Assembly (NCBI RefSeq): GCF_008123425.1
Contig: NZ_VSSS01000051.1
Coordinates: 1 to 64,000, forward strand
From: Bradyrhizobium rifense
GTDB taxonomy: Bacteria; Pseudomonadota; Alphaproteobacteria; Rhizobiales; Xanthobacteraceae
Length of the DNA: 64,000 bases
Direction of reading: 5' to 3'
Shown: positions 62,812 through 64,000 of the stretch, one piece after another
Numbering within the stretch: the stretch's first letter is position 1
Layout: the number at the start of each line of letters is the position of its first letter
Notes under the pieces: model-generated
Seen by the model: only the letters and a program-made list of their open reading frames with translations
Told to the model about the DNA's origin: nothing
The model's database searches: none
Translations under genes and position numbers: made by a program

Positions 62812-64000
62812 ATGAACGGGACTCGAGCAGCGATGAGCACAGCAGCCGCCTTCTGTGAAGCGGGCCTTGCGCATTTCAGGGACGGACGGCATCTCGACGC
62901 GCGCGCCTGCTACCAGCAGGCGCTCGGAATCGATGCGGAGCACAGCGACGCCCAGCATCTCATGGGGCTGCTGTTTTTCCGGGACAGGCAATACAACGAT
63001 GCGCTGCAGTGGATCGTCCGCGCGATCCAGCGCGCACCGAAGCCCGAATATCTGGCGAGCTTCGCAACCGTCCTGCAGCAATATGGGCGCTGCGACGAAG
63101 CCCTCAACGTCCTCGACCAGGCGATACAGCTTCGGCCTGACGACGCCGAGCTGTGGCGACAGCGTGGCGACATCTTCATTCAGCTTGCGCGGCTCGATCA
63201 AGCCCTGCCGAGCTTTCAACAGGCGCTCAAGCTCAATCCACATCATCACGACGCCCTGTATAAGAGCGGGATTGTGCTTCACAAGCTCGGGCGGAACGAG
63301 GAGGCGATTGCGTGTCTCGATCTCAGCGACAGCCTGCTCCCGAACCACGCCCCGACGCTGCGAACCCGCGCATGGGTTCTCTATTGCTTGAAGCGGTTTG
63401 AGGACTCCGCGACCGACGGCCAGCGGGCGCACCAGCTCGATCCCCAAAATGCCGAGATCTGCAACAATCTCGGTCTTTCATTGCGGCGGCTCGGCAGGAA
63501 TGATGAGGCGCTGGCATGGTTCGACAAGGCCATCGAGCTCCAACCCCGCTTCACGGATGCCTTCGACAACAAGCTGGTCGCGCTTTTCCACCTTCATCGC
63601 TTCGACGAGGTCTTCGCGCTGTCCGATCGCATGACATCGCTCGGGCTGAGCAGCACGGTGACAGAGTGGAATGTGTCTCTGGTGCATCTGCTGACAGGCA
63701 ATCTCGAAGCCGGCTGGCGCGGACACCAGACCCGATTGAAATTGCCTTCGGCAAGACACCCCCAGTTTCAGCGACCGATCTGGCTCGGGGATGAAGGCAT
63801 CGCGGGAAAGACGATCCTTGTCGCGGCCGACGAGGGATTGGGCGACACCATTCACTTCGTCCGCTACGTCCCCATGCTGGCGGAGCGCGGCGCACGCGTT
63901 ATTCTCGTCGTTCAGGACCCGCTGCATCGGCTGATGTCAACGCTGAGCGGTGCATCCCTTTGTGTTCCGAGGTCGGCCATGGACACGCTGCCGGCTTTCG
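62812..64000 (+). CDS. TPR protein with glycosyltransferase-like C-terminus (partial)
   Basis: The open frame runs off the right edge, with at least 396 residues. From about residue 10 to 270 it consists of some seven tetratricopeptide units (for example ARACYQQALGIDAEHSDAQH and EALAWFDKAIELQPRFTDAF). After that comes the start of a GT-B-like domain, PIWLGDEGIAGKTILVAADEG-LGDTIHFVRYVPMLAERG. This TPR plus LGDT signature is common in large bradyrhizobial proteins resembling O-linked GlcNAc or heptosyl transferases. GAGGTGGA stands before the ATG at 62812; an ATG at 62833 is an alternative. Target and activity unknown. Confidence 0.87.
   Translation, partial: MNGTRAAMSTAAAFCEAGLAHFRDGRHLDARACYQQALGIDAEHSDAQHLMGLLFFRDRQYNDALQWIVRAIQRAPKPEYLASFATVLQQYGRCDEALNVLDQAIQLRPDDAELWRQRGDIFIQLARLDQALPSFQQALKLNPHHHDALYKSGIVLHKLGRNEEAIACLDLSDSLLPNHAPTLRTRAWVLYCLKRFEDSATDGQRAHQLDPQNAEICNNLGLSLRRLGRNDEALAWFDKAIELQPRFTDAFDNKLVALFHLHRFDEVFALSDRMTSLGLSSTVTEWNVSLVHLLTGNLEAGWRGHQTRLKLPSARHPQFQRPIWLGDEGIAGKTILVAADEGLGDTIHFVRYVPMLAERGARVILVVQDPLHRLMSTLSGASLCVPRSAMDTLPAF

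Overview
The window reads as chromosomal DNA of a Bradyrhizobium-like alphaproteobacterium. It is GC-rich and densely packed, with many four-base ATGA/GTGA overlaps. Gene families typical of that group are present, such as the DUF1045 phosphonate gene, the SBP56-type protein and several small conserved hypotheticals. One intergenic element (about 23045-23112) matches a repeat I remember from Bradyrhizobium genomes. The genus is an inference; there is no rRNA or other marker. I saw no tRNA, rRNA, CRISPR array, integrase or insertion sequence.

Layout. 1-6.4 kb: divergent phosphonate operons, phnC-phnD-phnE1-phnE2 on the minus strand and hexapeptide transferase-phnM-DUF1045 on the plus strand. 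They share an intergenic region with two sets of 11-bp-spaced TGTCA repeats (Pho boxes), one facing each way. 6.4-12.7 kb: a membrane protein overlapping an SBP56/methanethiol-oxidase-like gene, an L-2-keto-3-deoxyarabonate dehydratase, a chemoreceptor, and a MarR-enoyl-CoA hydratase pair. 13.2-16.9 kb: TetR divergent from an EmrAB-type drug efflux pair, closed by a good terminator. 16.9-18.7 kb: an unusual ClpS-like/zinc finger/AAA+ fusion broken by a two-base slip. 18.7-25.8 kb: tannase-family esterase, GntP-type permease, patatin, serA and a triple-rhodanese protein. 25.8-30.4 kb: iron operon (TonB receptor, Fe3+ binding protein, PepSY membrane protein). 30.7-36.6 kb: MarR, isochorismatase-like protein, small membrane protein and MFS operon; then a DapA-family gene divergent from an FAD-linked dehydrogenase and a GntR regulator, around a perfect inverted repeat. 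36.5-43.7 kb: small genes, a decayed EamA transporter, a YgiQ radical-SAM protein, a lipoprotein hydrolase, two hypotheticals and an AraC remnant. 44-47.8 kb: styrene/indole-type monooxygenase (styA broken by one base) with its flavin reductase, a divergent LysR, and a luciferase-like monooxygenase. 47.8-51.5 kb: small proteins, a ricin-fold secreted protein, a broken VOC gene, and a Tat-exported class V aminotransferase. 51.6-53.6 kb: TetR divergent from an MFS transporter around a large inverted repeat that touches the MFS start codon. 53.8-64 kb: GH3 hydrolase, an MdtABC-type RND efflux operon, and a TPR/glycosyltransferase-like protein running off the end.

The main theme is transport and small-molecule handling under local one-component regulators (TetR, MarR, GntR, LysR), with the regulator usually divergent from its target. 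A second theme is gene disruption: at least six loci have frames broken by one- or two-base changes, a 7-bp repeat or internal deletions. Several lie in short runs or tandem repeats. Either this accessory region is decaying or the assembly carries small indels; the raw reads would decide.
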